Shown here: piece by piece, positions 55,063 to 63,953 of the stretch
Layout: every line of letters begins with the position of its first letter
Position numbering within the stretch: position 1 is the stretch's first letter
Source of the DNA: Candidatus Heimdallarchaeota archaeon
Lineage (GTDB): Archaea; Asgardarchaeota; Heimdallarchaeia; Heimdallarchaeales; Heimdallarchaeaceae
Direction: 5' to 3'
NCBI GenBank assembly: GCA_030668875.1
Contig: DAOVER010000008.1
Span: 1 to 64,000 of the forward strand
DNA length: 64,000 nt
Program-made: the position numbers and the translations under genes
The notes under the pieces: model-generated
Told to the model about the DNA's origin: nothing
Database searches by the model: none
The model's input: the letters and a program-made list of their open reading frames with translations, nothing else

Positions 55063-55374
55063 CTATAGCTCCATTAACGTTTTTAGCAAACTATCTAATT
55101 CTTCTTTCAAGCTTTCTAAATAAAACTTTTCGAAGTTCCCCTCTGATCTTTGAATGGTTGAAAGAGATGTGCATAAATCTAATAATTTCTCATAGTTTTC
55201 ACTCTCTTCAGGTTTTGCAATGTAATTATTGAATTTTTTCAAGGTTTTCTTGGCTAAAGAAGAAGCTGTCTTTTTGTTAATAGCTCCACTTTCATAAGCT
55301 TTGATTACATTCTGCGTCCAGCTTGCAACAGATTTGAGGTCAGTAATTTCAGTTAGGGGAGAAATATCACTCAT
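55063..55374 (-). CDS. Small helical protein upstream of the GTPase, unrecognised
   Basis: A 103-residue protein, mainly helical (SVASWTQNVIKAYESGAINK; SLAKKTLKKFNNYIAK; LESLKEELDSLLKTLMEL). No family is recognised. It is directly followed by the GTPase gene with a one-base gap, so it may be that GTPase's regulator, effector or membrane anchor. The ATG at 55374 is preferred: a TATA-like box near 55401-55408 puts the transcript start only a few bases before it. An in-frame start at 55434 would lie upstream of the predicted transcript start. Confidence 0.6.
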   Translation of the reverse strand: MSDISPLTEITDLKSVASWTQNVIKAYESGAINKKTASSLAKKTLKKFNNYIAKPEESENYEKLLDLCTSLSTIQRSEGNFEKFYLESLKEELDSLLKTLMEL

Positions 55375-55639
55375 AACAAATAAGGCATGGGAACTAACTT
55401 TAATATACATTTTGCTAGAGAGTGAAAAAACCAATTAAAAAAATAAAAAACAATAGGAGACAGATATCAATCTTGAAAGATAAGAGAAATCAATAATTTA
55501 TATGCCAGGAATATCTTTGAAGAACTTCTTCTGTGATATTTTTTAACTATTTTTCTAATTTATTGGTTTCCTAATATCTTTACATAGTGGATATTCAATT
55601 TTGATTCCAAAATTGGTAATACTTCTAAAGAAATATTTG

Positions 55640-55666
55640 TGTTAACTTCACCCACATTGGTGACAG
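55640..55666 (+). repeat. 27-base direct repeat, left copy
   Basis: A 27-base sequence beginning TGTTAACTTCACCC and ending TTGGTGACAG occurs here and again, without change, at 59329-59355. The two copies bracket the beta-helix protein and the subtilase. CACC and GGTG in the core can pair with each other. Confidence 0.85.
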
Positions 55667-55747
55667 ATCCGATTTTTTCGTAAAAAGATATATAAGTCTC
55701 TAGACATACTTTCATGCATAATACCTAGAGTTGAGATTGCTAAAATC

Positions 55748-57445
55748 ATGAGTAAAAGAAAATTATTCTTCTGGTGTATGGTTATTATTCTTTCAACAAT
55801 CTCAATGAAATCTGTTTTCTTTGGTAGAAATGCCATCGCAAAGGAACCGTCAGATAATAACGTAAATGTTGGTTTAACACTTGATGACCATGATCCAATT
55901 CTCATAGATCACGATGATGATTTTACAACTTTGGGTTTTGCTGGTAATGGAACAGAATATAACCCTTACTTAATAGAGAATCTGAGCATAATTGCTTTTG
56001 GTCAACCCGCAATGGAGATAATGTTTACAACAAAGTTTTTTGAAATTAGAAATTGTTATATTAACGCTCCTATGCAAAACATTAAACTCTATTCTATAGC
56101 AAGTGGAACTGTTAAAATTCTAAACAACATTATTGATGACAGTTTTGCAGGAATTTTTGTTGAAAGTACACACAATATTACTTTCTTCAATAATTCTATA
56201 AGTTACAATTTTTATGGAATTGATATAAGGAATTCGTTTAATTGCAATTTGTCACATAATAAATTTTTTGATAGCATAAGATATGGAATTCGCGCAGATA
56301 ATGCAAAATCTATACAGGTGAGGCATAATTATTTTTATAATAGTGGTTTAGAAATCAGGAATCTTTCTCTTCAAGAATATTTAGAATGTCTGATTATCGA
56401 TAATTTCGTTGAAGACAAACCATTAGCATTTATTACAAATACCGTTGATACTGTCATCACTACTCCTGACTATGGGCAAATTATACTTGTAAATTGTACC
56501 AATCTAAACATCTCCAACCAAATTTTGAATAATGGAGGTATTGGCTTTCATCTCATATATTGTGAACAAATTGCGTTGTATAATAATCAACTATATGAGA
56601 ATTTTAGGGGGATCTTAATCGAGGAATCGAATAAAATAAGTGTTGAAAACAACACCATTAGAGGCAACGCATACTTTGGGATAGAGTTCACTCAATCAGA
56701 TTACTGCCAATTTGTAAATAATACTTTTTATGACCAATCTACATGTATTCGATTAGTAGAAGGTAGTTCAGCTTGGATTCACAATAATTCTTTCATTGAA
56801 TGTTCTGCGTCTCTTTTTATTTATAATACAAGCTCAACAATAATAACAAATAACACGTTTTTCAAATGTCAAGGCAGAATTATTTACTTGGTATACACCA
56901 ATTACTCATTTATTGCACATAACATTATTCAAATTAGTGACTTAGGTTTTGTGTTAAAAGATTCACACTTTAATGTTTTTTATCATAATCTTATTCAAGA
57001 ATGTGTGAGTTATGCTGTATCTATTGGAGAAAATTCTCATAATAATACGCTATATCTTAACACGTTTTTTGAGAATAATCACTTATCTGATTGGCAAGCT
57101 GAGGATTTTGGACTGAACAATTGTTGGTACAATGAGACGACACATCTAGGCAACTACTGGTCCGATTGGTCAGGAACTGGCTCTTATTCCATCGGTGGTT
57201 CATCCAGTTCAGTAGATCTTTATCCTCTCCTCTTCCCTTCCATTACTCCTCTAATAGATGAGTTTTCTATGGTTCTTTCCCTCCCTATCTTTCTCTTATT
57301 GGTCTCTCTTACCTATCTGATATTAAAAGTAAAACACAAAAAAATGAAAAAACTTGTTATTTTTGTTGAGAAAAGAAAAAATCAAGAAAAAAATAAAAAA
57401 GCGTTCATTTTTAATTCAATGTTTTTGATTAAAGGAGAATATTAG
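55748..57445 (+). CDS. Secreted parallel beta-helix (NosD-like) protein with C-terminal membrane anchor
   Basis: A 565-residue protein. An N-terminal signal segment ([20 protein letters not shown]) is followed by [20 protein letters not shown], a common opening of archaeal NosD-type beta-helix surface proteins. The body consists of many short turns with N-N or N-x-I-x pattern ([42 protein letters not shown]), typical of right-handed parallel beta-helix coils. A motif [13 protein letters not shown] ends the domain, and a hydrophobic helix (about 515-535) with a basic tail anchors it in the membrane. It probably binds or degrades polysaccharide, but no catalytic residue can be named. It converges, with a four-base overlap, on the subtilase. 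Confidence 0.8.
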   Translation: MSKRKLFFWCMVIILSTISMKSVFFGRNAIAKEPSDNNVNVGLTLDDHDPILIDHDDDFTTLGFAGNGTEYNPYLIENLSIIAFGQPAMEIMFTTKFFEIRNCYINAPMQNIKLYSIASGTVKILNNIIDDSFAGIFVESTHNITFFNNSISYNFYGIDIRNSFNCNLSHNKFFDSIRYGIRADNAKSIQVRHNYFYNSGLEIRNLSLQEYLECLIIDNFVEDKPLAFITNTVDTVITTPDYGQIILVNCTNLNISNQILNNGGIGFHLIYCEQIALYNNQLYENFRGILIEESNKISVENNTIRGNAYFGIEFTQSDYCQFVNNTFYDQSTCIRLVEGSSAWIHNNSFIECSASLFIYNTSSTIITNNTFFKCQGRIIYLVYTNYSFIAHNIIQISDLGFVLKDSHFNVFYHNLIQECVSYAVSIGENSHNNTLYLNTFFENNHLSDWQAEDFGLNNCWYNETTHLGNYWSDWSGTGSYSIGGSSSSVDLYPLLFPSITPLIDEFSMVLSLPIFLLLVSLTYLILKVKHKKMKKLVIFVEKRKNQEKNKKAFIFNSMFLIKGEY

Positions 57446-59229
57446 GGGAAAAACCACCCTCCTCCTCCAGGTTTACTAGTGGGATCTCTAGGATTTGTTC
57501 CAGCATTAAATTCTTCATAATCTGTGTATCCATCACCATCGGAATCAGCGTCATTAGGACTACTACCAAGAGCTTCTTGCCCATCTGACAGTCCATCCCC
57601 ATCCGTATCGGGATTGGTCGGATTTGTATTATTTACTGGATTTACTTCTTGCCCATCTGACAGTCCATCATCATCTGTATCCGTATCCTGAGGATCAATA
57701 CCATGAGTGTATTCTTCAAAGTTAGTTAAACCATCCCCATCAGGATCACCTTCATCATCAACAACAGTAGGATTGAGATTATTATCTACTTCCCAAAGAT
57801 CTGGCATCCCATCTGCATCAGTATCCTGTTTATTTGGGTCAGTGTTGTAGATATTCTCTTCTTCTCCATCTGTTAATCCATCTCCATCCGTATCTGGATT
57901 GTTTGGATTTGTTGAAGAGGTGTATACTTCATATCCATCAAGTAGTGTATCTCCATCTGAGTCTGCTATTAATGGGTTTGTATAATAATAGTATTCTTCT
58001 AAAATGTCAATTAAATTGTCTCCATCACTATCGATTTCTAAAGCATCAATGGCGAATTTAGCATTAACTTCACCCCAACCATAGTATTGATCCCAATTTG
58101 ATGCCCCAAGATCAATTGCAGTTCGGACCAAAACAGTTCTAATTTCTTCATTAGACAGTTTGAAACCGAATAATTCTCGACTTTTCTCTATTAAAAGAGC
58201 ACATATACCTGCAACCATAGGTGCAGCAAAAGATGTACCATCACTAGTACCATAATTATCCTGAGGCATAGTACTTCGTATGTTAACACCAGGTGCAACT
58301 AATTCTTGTTCATCTCCATAACAACTACTCCACTCGTCATATTCTCCCATGTTGTCAGCAAATTTTTTACTTTCATTAATTGCTCCAACAGCAATTACAT
58401 TAGCATTAGTGGCAGGATCGCGAATATCGGGAATTCCTCCATCTTTTTTGTAGTTACCTGAAGTTGCAACAATAATAATCCCTGCATCGTATGCTTCTTG
58501 TATAACTTGTGTGATTCCAGAAGTAATGTCAGCAATGCTACCTAAACTCATTGATATAACATCAACACATTGAAGTGTTGCCCATTTAATTGCCTCAACA
58601 ACCCACATACCTTCAATTCCAGTTATCACCCCGCCAAGGTTAAATTCGCTATTATAGACATTTGCTATGTACAAATCCACTTTGGGTGCAACACCAATAA
58701 CTGAATTGTCTAGATCATTATCATTAGCAGCAATTATTCCCGCTACATGTGTACCATGATATGTTTCAGCATAAAAATCGGTATTAGTCCCAATATTCGA
58801 TTCAATTTTATTATTTTAATCCCCATCTATCCAGAAAAAGTTTATTCCAGTAATATTTGTTTCGTAAAAGTCCTCGTGCAGATAATCCAGACCAGTATCG
58901 ATTATGGCAACTTTTACATTTCTTCCAGCTACATGCGTGGCATCCAAAATGCTTGTTGCTCCATCCGATCCTCCCCAGACTATTTCAGCATCAGTTTCAT
59001 CAATTCCCCAATCAAGCATGTCTACTCCAAAAAATTCAATTTTAGTATAGTCTTCTGTTATTCCCATATAATTTAGCTTAGTTTGAACATCGCTCAACAC
59101 TATGTTATTATTGCTTTTATCTATTGATTCATAATATGCAACTTGAGAAATTTGCTTTCTGTTACAAGCAGTTACTATTAATAAAACAACCATCAAGCAA
59201 GTATAAATTATTTTTTTATTATTACTCAT
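57442..59229 (-). pseudogene. Secreted lipoprotein subtilase with thrombospondin-type calcium repeats, split by one UAA
   Basis: A 595-codon subtilase (S8) interrupted by a single TAA at 58816-58818 (codon 138). The frame is otherwise open and all catalytic residues are present: Asp111 (AIIDTGLD), His158 (HGTHVAG, after the stop) and Ser323 ([11 protein letters not shown]). A signal peptide ends in a lipobox LIVTAC (Cys22). The C-terminal part has several DxDxDG calcium-binding repeats (such as [12 protein letters not shown]) of thrombospondin type 3. If the stop is real the product is a short fragment, and the GTG-led downstream reading from 58680 lacks Asp and His. GGAG lies before the ATG at 59229. 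A sequencing error or recent decay is possible. Confidence 0.8.
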
Positions 59230-59328
59230 CCTTTTTACTTCTCCTTTGTATTAATACTCCCATCTTATTAGAGATTGCATTATTTTTTAATTGTAAATAT
59301 AAAAACATTATACAGATTAGTTAATGAA

Positions 59329-59355
59329 TGTTAACTTCACCCACATTGGTGACAG
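59329..59355 (+). repeat. 27-base direct repeat, right copy
   Basis: Identical to the repeat at 55640-55666, with the flanks on both sides different. It lies just upstream of the subtilase start, making a 3.7-kb unit bounded by direct repeats. Confidence 0.85.
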
Positions 59356-59411
59356 TTAATTAAAGGGGGATACCATGTGTATGTGGCATCTGAAAATACT
59401 TACACGGAGTG

Positions 59412-59615
59412 GAGAGTAGAGACATATTAAAAAAACATTATTATTAAAAAACAAAAAAAAGGGAGAGACCCTCACTCCGCTCCCGGAATAAAGGGGCCAA
59501 AAGACCCAAAAGTAAATAAGATTAATTTGACTGAGAAACTTCTACTTCATTCTTAGAACTAGCTAAGAACTCGAAATTTGCGCGAATATCTAGATCTAAA
59601 TAATAATAGACGCTG
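59412..59615 (-). repeat. Duplicated segment, copy of 63563-63768
   Basis: About 205 bases here are a near-identical copy of the end of the LRR gene, the intergenic block and the end of the winged-helix regulator gene at 63.6 kb. Its flanks do not match. Small differences are scattered, mostly in the spacer and in third codon positions. Confidence 0.85.
59522..59615 (-). pseudogene. C-terminal fragment of a duplicated winged-helix regulator
   Basis: The minus strand encodes the last 29 or so residues of the regulator at 63675-63953 (SVYYYLDLDIRANFEFLASS to the end), identical in amino acids although the DNA differs at several third positions. The upstream part of the gene is absent. The unchanged protein sequence suggests either a recent copy or earlier selection. 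Confidence 0.75.
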
Positions 59616-59622
59616 GAAAAGA

Positions 59623-59674
59623 GGAGCTAGCTTCTAAAAAATTTTGGCGATTCTTTGGTAATAATACTAGCTCC
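59623..59674. repeat. Inverted repeat element 1
   Basis: GGAGCTAG at 59623-59630 and CTAGCTCC at 59667-59674 form an eight-base-pair stem around a 36-base loop. The right arm with its flank (CTAGCTCCAATTAA) resembles the right arm of the second element at 60045. Confidence 0.55.
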
Positions 59675-59679
59675 AATTA

Positions 59680-59990
59680 ATACACATGGTTGTTTATATT
59701 AACATTTTCTCAAGAGGTAAAAAAACTCAAAACATTTGCTTCATATATGATATACGAGCTGCTAGAAGGAAGGAGTTATGACGAAGCACTGTTGAATATA
59801 TGATACTAGTTAGAGAACCTCCAGCTAATTCAAGAAAAAAACTATAACTAACTAAATTGTAGAGATAATGACAAAGAAACTTCTGTAAGAAAAAAGGAAG
59901 AAAAGAAAATAATTGTAATTTATGCATTATTCTCTAGTACCAATTTTTTTCGAAAAGAGGTAAACTATTTAATGAAAAAGGAGAAAAATG
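59680..59990. other. Gene-free stretch between the two inverted repeats
   Basis: I see no convincing gene here. A short minus-strand frame (59727-59927) has no Shine-Dalgarno or promoter pattern and reads as AT-rich random sequence. The stretch is bounded by related inverted repeat elements on both sides. Confidence 0.4.
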
Positions 59991-60057
59991 ATTGGAGCTA
60001 GCATTAAGTTTCATTTGATTAACCTATCAACAAGGAATTTGTTTTGCTAGCTCCAAT
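59991..60057. repeat. Inverted repeat element 2
   Basis: ATTGGAGCTAGCA at 59991-60003 and TGCTAGCTCCAAT at 60045-60057 are a perfect 13-base inverted repeat with a 41-base loop. The arms share GGAGCTAG with the element at 59623. Confidence 0.75.
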
Positions 60058-60138
60058 TTAAGATTATTTCAAAGATACAATTTTTCTTCAGTTTCCTCTA
60101 CCCTTCAATGTTTTTTCCTGAGAATACAACTAATTTGT

Positions 60139-60894
60139 CTAGTACCACTTATCATAGGGATATTGAATAACCTGAAATGGTGGTCCGCTTAGTATGGACA
60201 CAACAATAAACACTATTACAATGAATCCTACATAACCAAGGAAAGTGAAAAGATAACGTTTCCAATATGTTATTTCATAGAAATTTTTCCTCTCTTTTGC
60301 CTTATTAAAAATCCTTGGTAAAAAAACTCCTCTCTTAGAACGATATTGAATGTATTCCTCACCAAATTTCCTGGCTAATCTTCTTTCCTCGTAATCTGAC
60401 CATAGAAACAGAATGAGAGAAAAGAGAGACCAAGAGAGAACCTCACCAATTCTAATCCCAGCATCGGTTGTCCAGGGAACATAGAGAGAGAGAGAAAATG
60501 TCATCAGAATCAACCCTAAATGCTGAGGGTGGCGAATGAGTTTATACGGACCTCCTTTCGCTAATCCTTCTTTTTTAAATGTAATCTTAGCGAGATAGAT
60601 AATTCCCCAAGCGAACAGCACAAACCCAAAAAGAAAAATTAAGAACTCAAAAACAACTAGTGTAATTACTCCAGGAGTAAACTGTTCCAACTCAATCCAT
60701 CCATTAAACCAATTTCTGTTTCCCAGGAATGCCAACAACCACCATGAAGTGAAAGCTATAGGAAACATCCATATCATAGGAAAAAGAATTCCTGCAATAA
60801 TAGGAGCATAAACCCACAGAAGTGTTGGAATCAACACTAATGTAGAAGCTATTCGCGTTATTATTCGCGCTATTTGTTTAAATTTATCTTCCAT
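60139..60894 (-). CDS. ICMT/PEMT-like membrane methyltransferase
   Basis: A 251-residue protein with five or six membrane helices. Its core YKLIRHPQHLGLILMTFSLS and the later DYEERRLARKFGEEYIQYRS are the SAM-binding signature of isoprenylcysteine carboxyl methyltransferase and related PEMT- and NnrU-like proteins. AGGTGA lies five bases before the ATG at 60894. It would methylate a membrane-associated small substrate. The GTPase of this window lacks a prenylatable cysteine, so that is not its substrate as far as can be seen. The C-terminal helix and short tail are extra to the core family. Confidence 0.75.
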   Translation of the reverse strand: MEDKFKQIARIITRIASTLVLIPTLLWVYAPIIAGILFPMIWMFPIAFTSWWLLAFLGNRNWFNGWIELEQFTPGVITLVVFEFLIFLFGFVLFAWGIIYLAKITFKKEGLAKGGPYKLIRHPQHLGLILMTFSLSLYVPWTTDAGIRIGEVLSWSLFSLILFLWSDYEERRLARKFGEEYIQYRSKRGVFLPRIFNKAKERKNFYEITYWKRYLFTFLGYVGFIVIVFIVVSILSGPPFQVIQYPYDKWY

Positions 60895-61017
60895 CTATCT
60901 CACCTAGTTTCTAATTTTAAAATACTTATTTTAGAAATAAATAAGTTTCGATTGGATTTCCCTTTTAATCTGTTACAAAAGAAAAAAGGAAAAAGAAAAT
61001 ACCAATTATTATGCAAT

Positions 61018-62259
61018 TTACCACCATTCGAACCAAGTATAAGAAATCTCATCATCGTACATAGGATCTTGGAGTGGGTGTGCATTTTCTGTTTGTGTTT
61101 CTGCATAAGTATATGAGCTAAAATCGCTATACCCTTGACTGATTCTTGAGAAGAAATAGTGTTCAAAACAAGGTTCACAATTAGGGATGTTCTGAGTATA
61201 TGGGTAGGAATCATGGTCATGATCTGTTGTAGATATGATGAATCGATTTGATCCCTCAAGATCATCAACAAATCCGCCACATTCGCAAGAACCTACTAGA
61301 ACAAAGATATTCTCAGATTCAAGGTAACCCAAGTAAGTAGCAAAATCACTAGAGTACATCAGATCAGGGTCACCAGGATCAGCAGGATCTTGCATTCGAC
61401 AGTAAGAATCATCTTCCTCTTCATCATAATTTCCATGTGTCATAATGTGTATGAAGACGAAATCATCCGAGTTCTCTATGCTATCCAGATATATCATATT
61501 TATTCGCCAACTAGAAGTATTTTCATAGTACAATATTGTGCCAAATCCCTCTTCTTCTTCCAATTGGTCACCGTAAATTGAGATATAGTCGTAAGTTATA
61601 GCATCTGTAGCATAGAAGAATACAGCAATTTTGTCTACTGTAGTATCTGCAATTCTAAAAGTAGTATAAGTCGTTTGCTCATCACAATTCATGGTAATAT
61701 AGTGTGTTTCATAATCTGTTTTCTCTGCTTGAATCTTGCAGTAAAGGTTTTCTTGCACGTCTTCGGAAAAAGAATAGTAACCATTAACGTTTGTTGTACC
61801 TGATTCTAAGACTGCACTGTCACTTATTCTAATCAATTTGACAGTTGCACTTGATAAAGCATCACCTACATGGTCATAAACATGGCCATTACAGGTTTGA
61901 GTTATTTCCCATTCGATATCAAAATAAGTGGGAGTACTAGGATAAAGGTAAGTATCTCGATAAATGGTAGTATATCCACCTTTCTCAACTTTAATTGTAC
62001 AGGGAATGGTGGAGGTTAATAAATCTCGTAATATAACCAAGTAGTCTCCATTTGCATCCGTATAATCTGTGTCTTCTACTACATCATCAACAATCAAACT
62101 CACTAAGGCGTTATTAACAGCTGTACTGTCACAAGTGACGGTTCCAGAAACATTTGCACCCAAGGCTTGTACGCCATTAATTTGACTAAGTGTCATAAAA
62201 GACAAAAGCACAAGTGCTACAATAGCACCAATTCGTATATTTTTATTATTAGTTTTCAT
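61018..62259 (-). CDS. Secreted caspase-fold (clan CD) peptidase-like protein with Ig-like domains
   Basis: A 413-residue secreted protein. It has a signal peptide (IGAIVALVLLSFMTLSQING), two carboxypeptidase-regulatory-like beta domains (about 35-115 and 120-205), then an alpha/beta domain of the caspase fold. There the histidine of FIHIMTHGNYDE (His275) and the cysteine of VLVGSCECGGF (Cys325) fit the His-Gly and Ser-Cys-x-x-Gly dyad of clan CD peptidases. The acidic pocket-like stretches (DYDE, EEDDS) suggest a basic substrate residue. A true catalytic role is inferred. TAGGTA lies five bases before the ATG at 62259. It fits the extracellular proteolytic theme of its neighbours. Confidence 0.7.
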   Translation of the reverse strand: MKTNNKNIRIGAIVALVLLSFMTLSQINGVQALGANVSGTVTCDSTAVNNALVSLIVDDVVEDTDYTDANGDYLVILRDLLTSTIPCTIKVEKGGYTTIYRDTYLYPSTPTYFDIEWEITQTCNGHVYDHVGDALSSATVKLIRISDSAVLESGTTNVNGYYSFSEDVQENLYCKIQAEKTDYETHYITMNCDEQTTYTTFRIADTTVDKIAVFFYATDAITYDYISIYGDQLEEEEGFGTILYYENTSSWRINMIYLDSIENSDDFVFIHIMTHGNYDEEEDDSYCRMQDPADPGDPDLMYSSDFATYLGYLESENIFVLVGSCECGGFVDDLEGSNRFIISTTDHDHDSYPYTQNIPNCEPCFEHYFFSRISQGYSDFSSYTYAETQTENAHPLQDPMYDDEISYTWFEWW

Positions 62260-62522
62260 TTAATTACCTATCATTAGTTTTGATTCATTTACTGAATCAT
62301 ATCAACTTAACAGATAAAGAATATAAGCAGAATCTATTTGTCTCAAAAAGGTATTTTCTACATGAAAAAATACAAATAACTAACTAAATTGGAAAAAAGC
62401 AGTGTTAAAAAAACTTCTGAAAGAAATAGTGAAGAATGTTATCAGCCACGCCATCACAAAAGTACCTGATAGTCGGTTGATAACCTCTTTCTGTGGACTA
62501 TTAAAAAAATAAGAAAAAGATT

Positions 62523-62855
62523 GTGCTCAATTTAAGAACAGAGGAGAACATAAAACAATTTCTAGAGAAAAAAATAATGTTGCCTAGCATATTCTTAGCC
62601 GGGAAAGATATGGTGGTAAATGACGTGATGAGCTCGAATGTAGCAAAATTGATGAAAGATGCAGTGTTGAGTTGGAAAGAGATAAATGAGTTCGAGATGC
62701 TGACAAGGATAATGGGAACAAAGGAAGCATATGAGAAGGTGTTTGGAGAAAAATATAGTTATAACCCGACAAAGGTAAAGAAACAATATTGGTTCACAAA
62801 TTGGATAAAGGTGTTTGCAGGATACTCGTTTATGGATTCGAAAACGGATACTTAA
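62523..62855 (+). CDS. Short unrecognised protein, possibly a gene fragment
   Basis: A 110-residue frame from a GTG at 62523, beginning LNLRTEENIKQFLEKKIMLP and ending FTNWIKVFAGYSFMDSKTDT. I do not recognise it. Its codons use more G-ending triplets than the neighbours (AAG, GTG, TTG), which is often seen in foreign or mobile-element genes, so it may be the tail of a transposase-like gene. It has no clear Shine-Dalgarno, and it lies in a repeat-rich region. Confidence that it is a working gene is low. Confidence 0.35.
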   Translation: MLNLRTEENIKQFLEKKIMLPSIFLAGKDMVVNDVMSSNVAKLMKDAVLSWKEINEFEMLTRIMGTKEAYEKVFGEKYSYNPTKVKKQYWFTNWIKVFAGYSFMDSKTDT

Positions 62856-62944
62856 GCGAGTTTCTAATGAAATTCATCTTCATTCCATCCTTTCATCATA
62901 AAGATATGCTTTTATTTCTGTATGACTAATAGGTTGATATAAGA

Positions 62945-63598
62945 ATGATGGTTGAGTTTAAAGGCATTCGAAAATCTGGAGAGACGTATAAACAAGAGTA
63001 CAAGCATTCATCAAAGGTAGCCATTTTTAGTGAACAAGAACTTCAAAGTATTGATTTGTCAAATTTGAAACATATGTATAGATTGAATTCTTTATCGATC
63101 TGCAAAAATAATTTTGTATCAATTGACCTGTCATCTATAGGTTACTGCAGTACTGTAGAATATGTTTCTCTTTCAGATAACGAGTTTACAGACATTGAAC
63201 TTGAACCACTCAAGTATCTCTATAACTTGAATACACTGTCACTATACGATTGTAGACTTAAAACAATCAATCTACAACCATTGGAACATTGTACAAGTTT
63301 ACAAACTCTTTACCTTATGGATAATAAACTTGAAAAAATTGATTTGAGACCTTTGCGCAAATGTAAAAACCTTCAGAATCTCTATATTCATAATAATCTA
63401 TTGACTGATGTAGATTTATCTCCATTGACCACTAGCTACAAATTAAGACATCTTTATCTTGCTTCTAACAGAATTTCTAATATAGATTTAAAACCATTAA
63501 AAAGACTAATAAGATTGGAAAAACTAACTCTTTATTGGAATCCTTTAGAAAAGATGGATAGAGAGAGTAGAGACATATTAAAAAAACATTATTGTTAA
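62945..63598 (+). CDS. Leucine-rich-repeat-like protein
   Basis: A 217-residue protein made of repeats of about 23 residues of the form L-x-x-L-x-x-x-x-L-x-x-L-x-L-x-x-N-x-L-x-x-I-D-L-x-P-L. Examples are LNTLSLYDCRLKTINLQPLE, LQTLYLMDNKLEKIDLRPLR, and LRHLYLASNRISNIDLKPLK. It would fold as a curved solenoid used for protein binding. There is no signal peptide, so it is probably cytoplasmic. Its last 11 codons and what follows are copied at 59.4 kb. An AT-rich stretch before the ATG could hold its promoter. The partner is unknown. Confidence 0.8.
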   Translation: MMVEFKGIRKSGETYKQEYKHSSKVAIFSEQELQSIDLSNLKHMYRLNSLSICKNNFVSIDLSSIGYCSTVEYVSLSDNEFTDIELEPLKYLYNLNTLSLYDCRLKTINLQPLEHCTSLQTLYLMDNKLEKIDLRPLRKCKNLQNLYIHNNLLTDVDLSPLTTSYKLRHLYLASNRISNIDLKPLKRLIRLEKLTLYWNPLEKMDRESRDILKKHYC

Positions 63599-63768
63599 AA
63601 AAATAGAAAAAAGGAAAAAAATCCCTCTCCATCTCCCGGAATAAAGGGGCCAAAAGACCCAAAAGTAAATAAACTTAATTTGACTGAGAAACTTCTACTT
63701 CATTCTTAGAACTAGCTAAGAACTCGAAATTCGCACGAATATCTAAATCGAGATAATAATATACGCTG
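63563..63768 (-). repeat. Duplicated segment, parent copy
   Basis: This segment, covering the last LRR codons, the intergenic block (with CCCGGAATAAAGGGGCC) and the end of the winged-helix gene, is repeated at 59412-59615. Here it sits in intact genes, so this is likely the source. Confidence 0.8.
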
Positions 63769-63953
63769 CGCATGTCACTTAAGTTGGACATTTTCTTTAG
63801 GATTCCTTTTTCTAATAACCTTCTGATACCGTATCTTACCGTTCTTTCAGGCTGATCTACAGAACCCAATATCTGCTTTTGTGTCATTGGTCCACTCATA
63901 TCCAGGACCTTCATGATATCTTCTCCACCACGAGGCAGTTTTCTTCTTTTCAT
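63675..63953 (-). CDS. Small winged-helix transcription regulator
   Basis: A 92-residue protein with a compact winged helix: MKRRKLPRGGEDIMKVLDMS, GPMTQKQILGSVDQPERTVR as helix-turn-helix, YGIRRLLEKGILKKMSNLSD as recognition helix and wing, then YYYLDLDIRANFEFLASSK. It resembles MarR/ArsR-type regulators in size. AGGTGA lies five bases before the ATG at 63953, and the in-frame GTG at 63962 overlaps that sequence. It faces the LRR gene tail to tail. Its C-terminal part was copied to 59.5 kb. The target is unknown. Confidence 0.75.
   Translation of the reverse strand: MKRRKLPRGGEDIMKVLDMSGPMTQKQILGSVDQPERTVRYGIRRLLEKGILKKMSNLSDMRSVYYYLDLDIRANFEFLASSKNEVEVSQSN

Noticed and set aside
57442..58680. 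A separate protein starting with GTG at 58680 on the minus strand.
   Set aside because: The frame continues upstream through the catalytic His and Asp and the signal peptide, broken only by one UAA. It is the second part of the subtilase, not a gene of its own.
59727..59927. A 66-codon minus-strand frame in the gene-free region.
   Set aside because: It has no ribosome site or promoter pattern and its composition is that of AT-rich random sequence.
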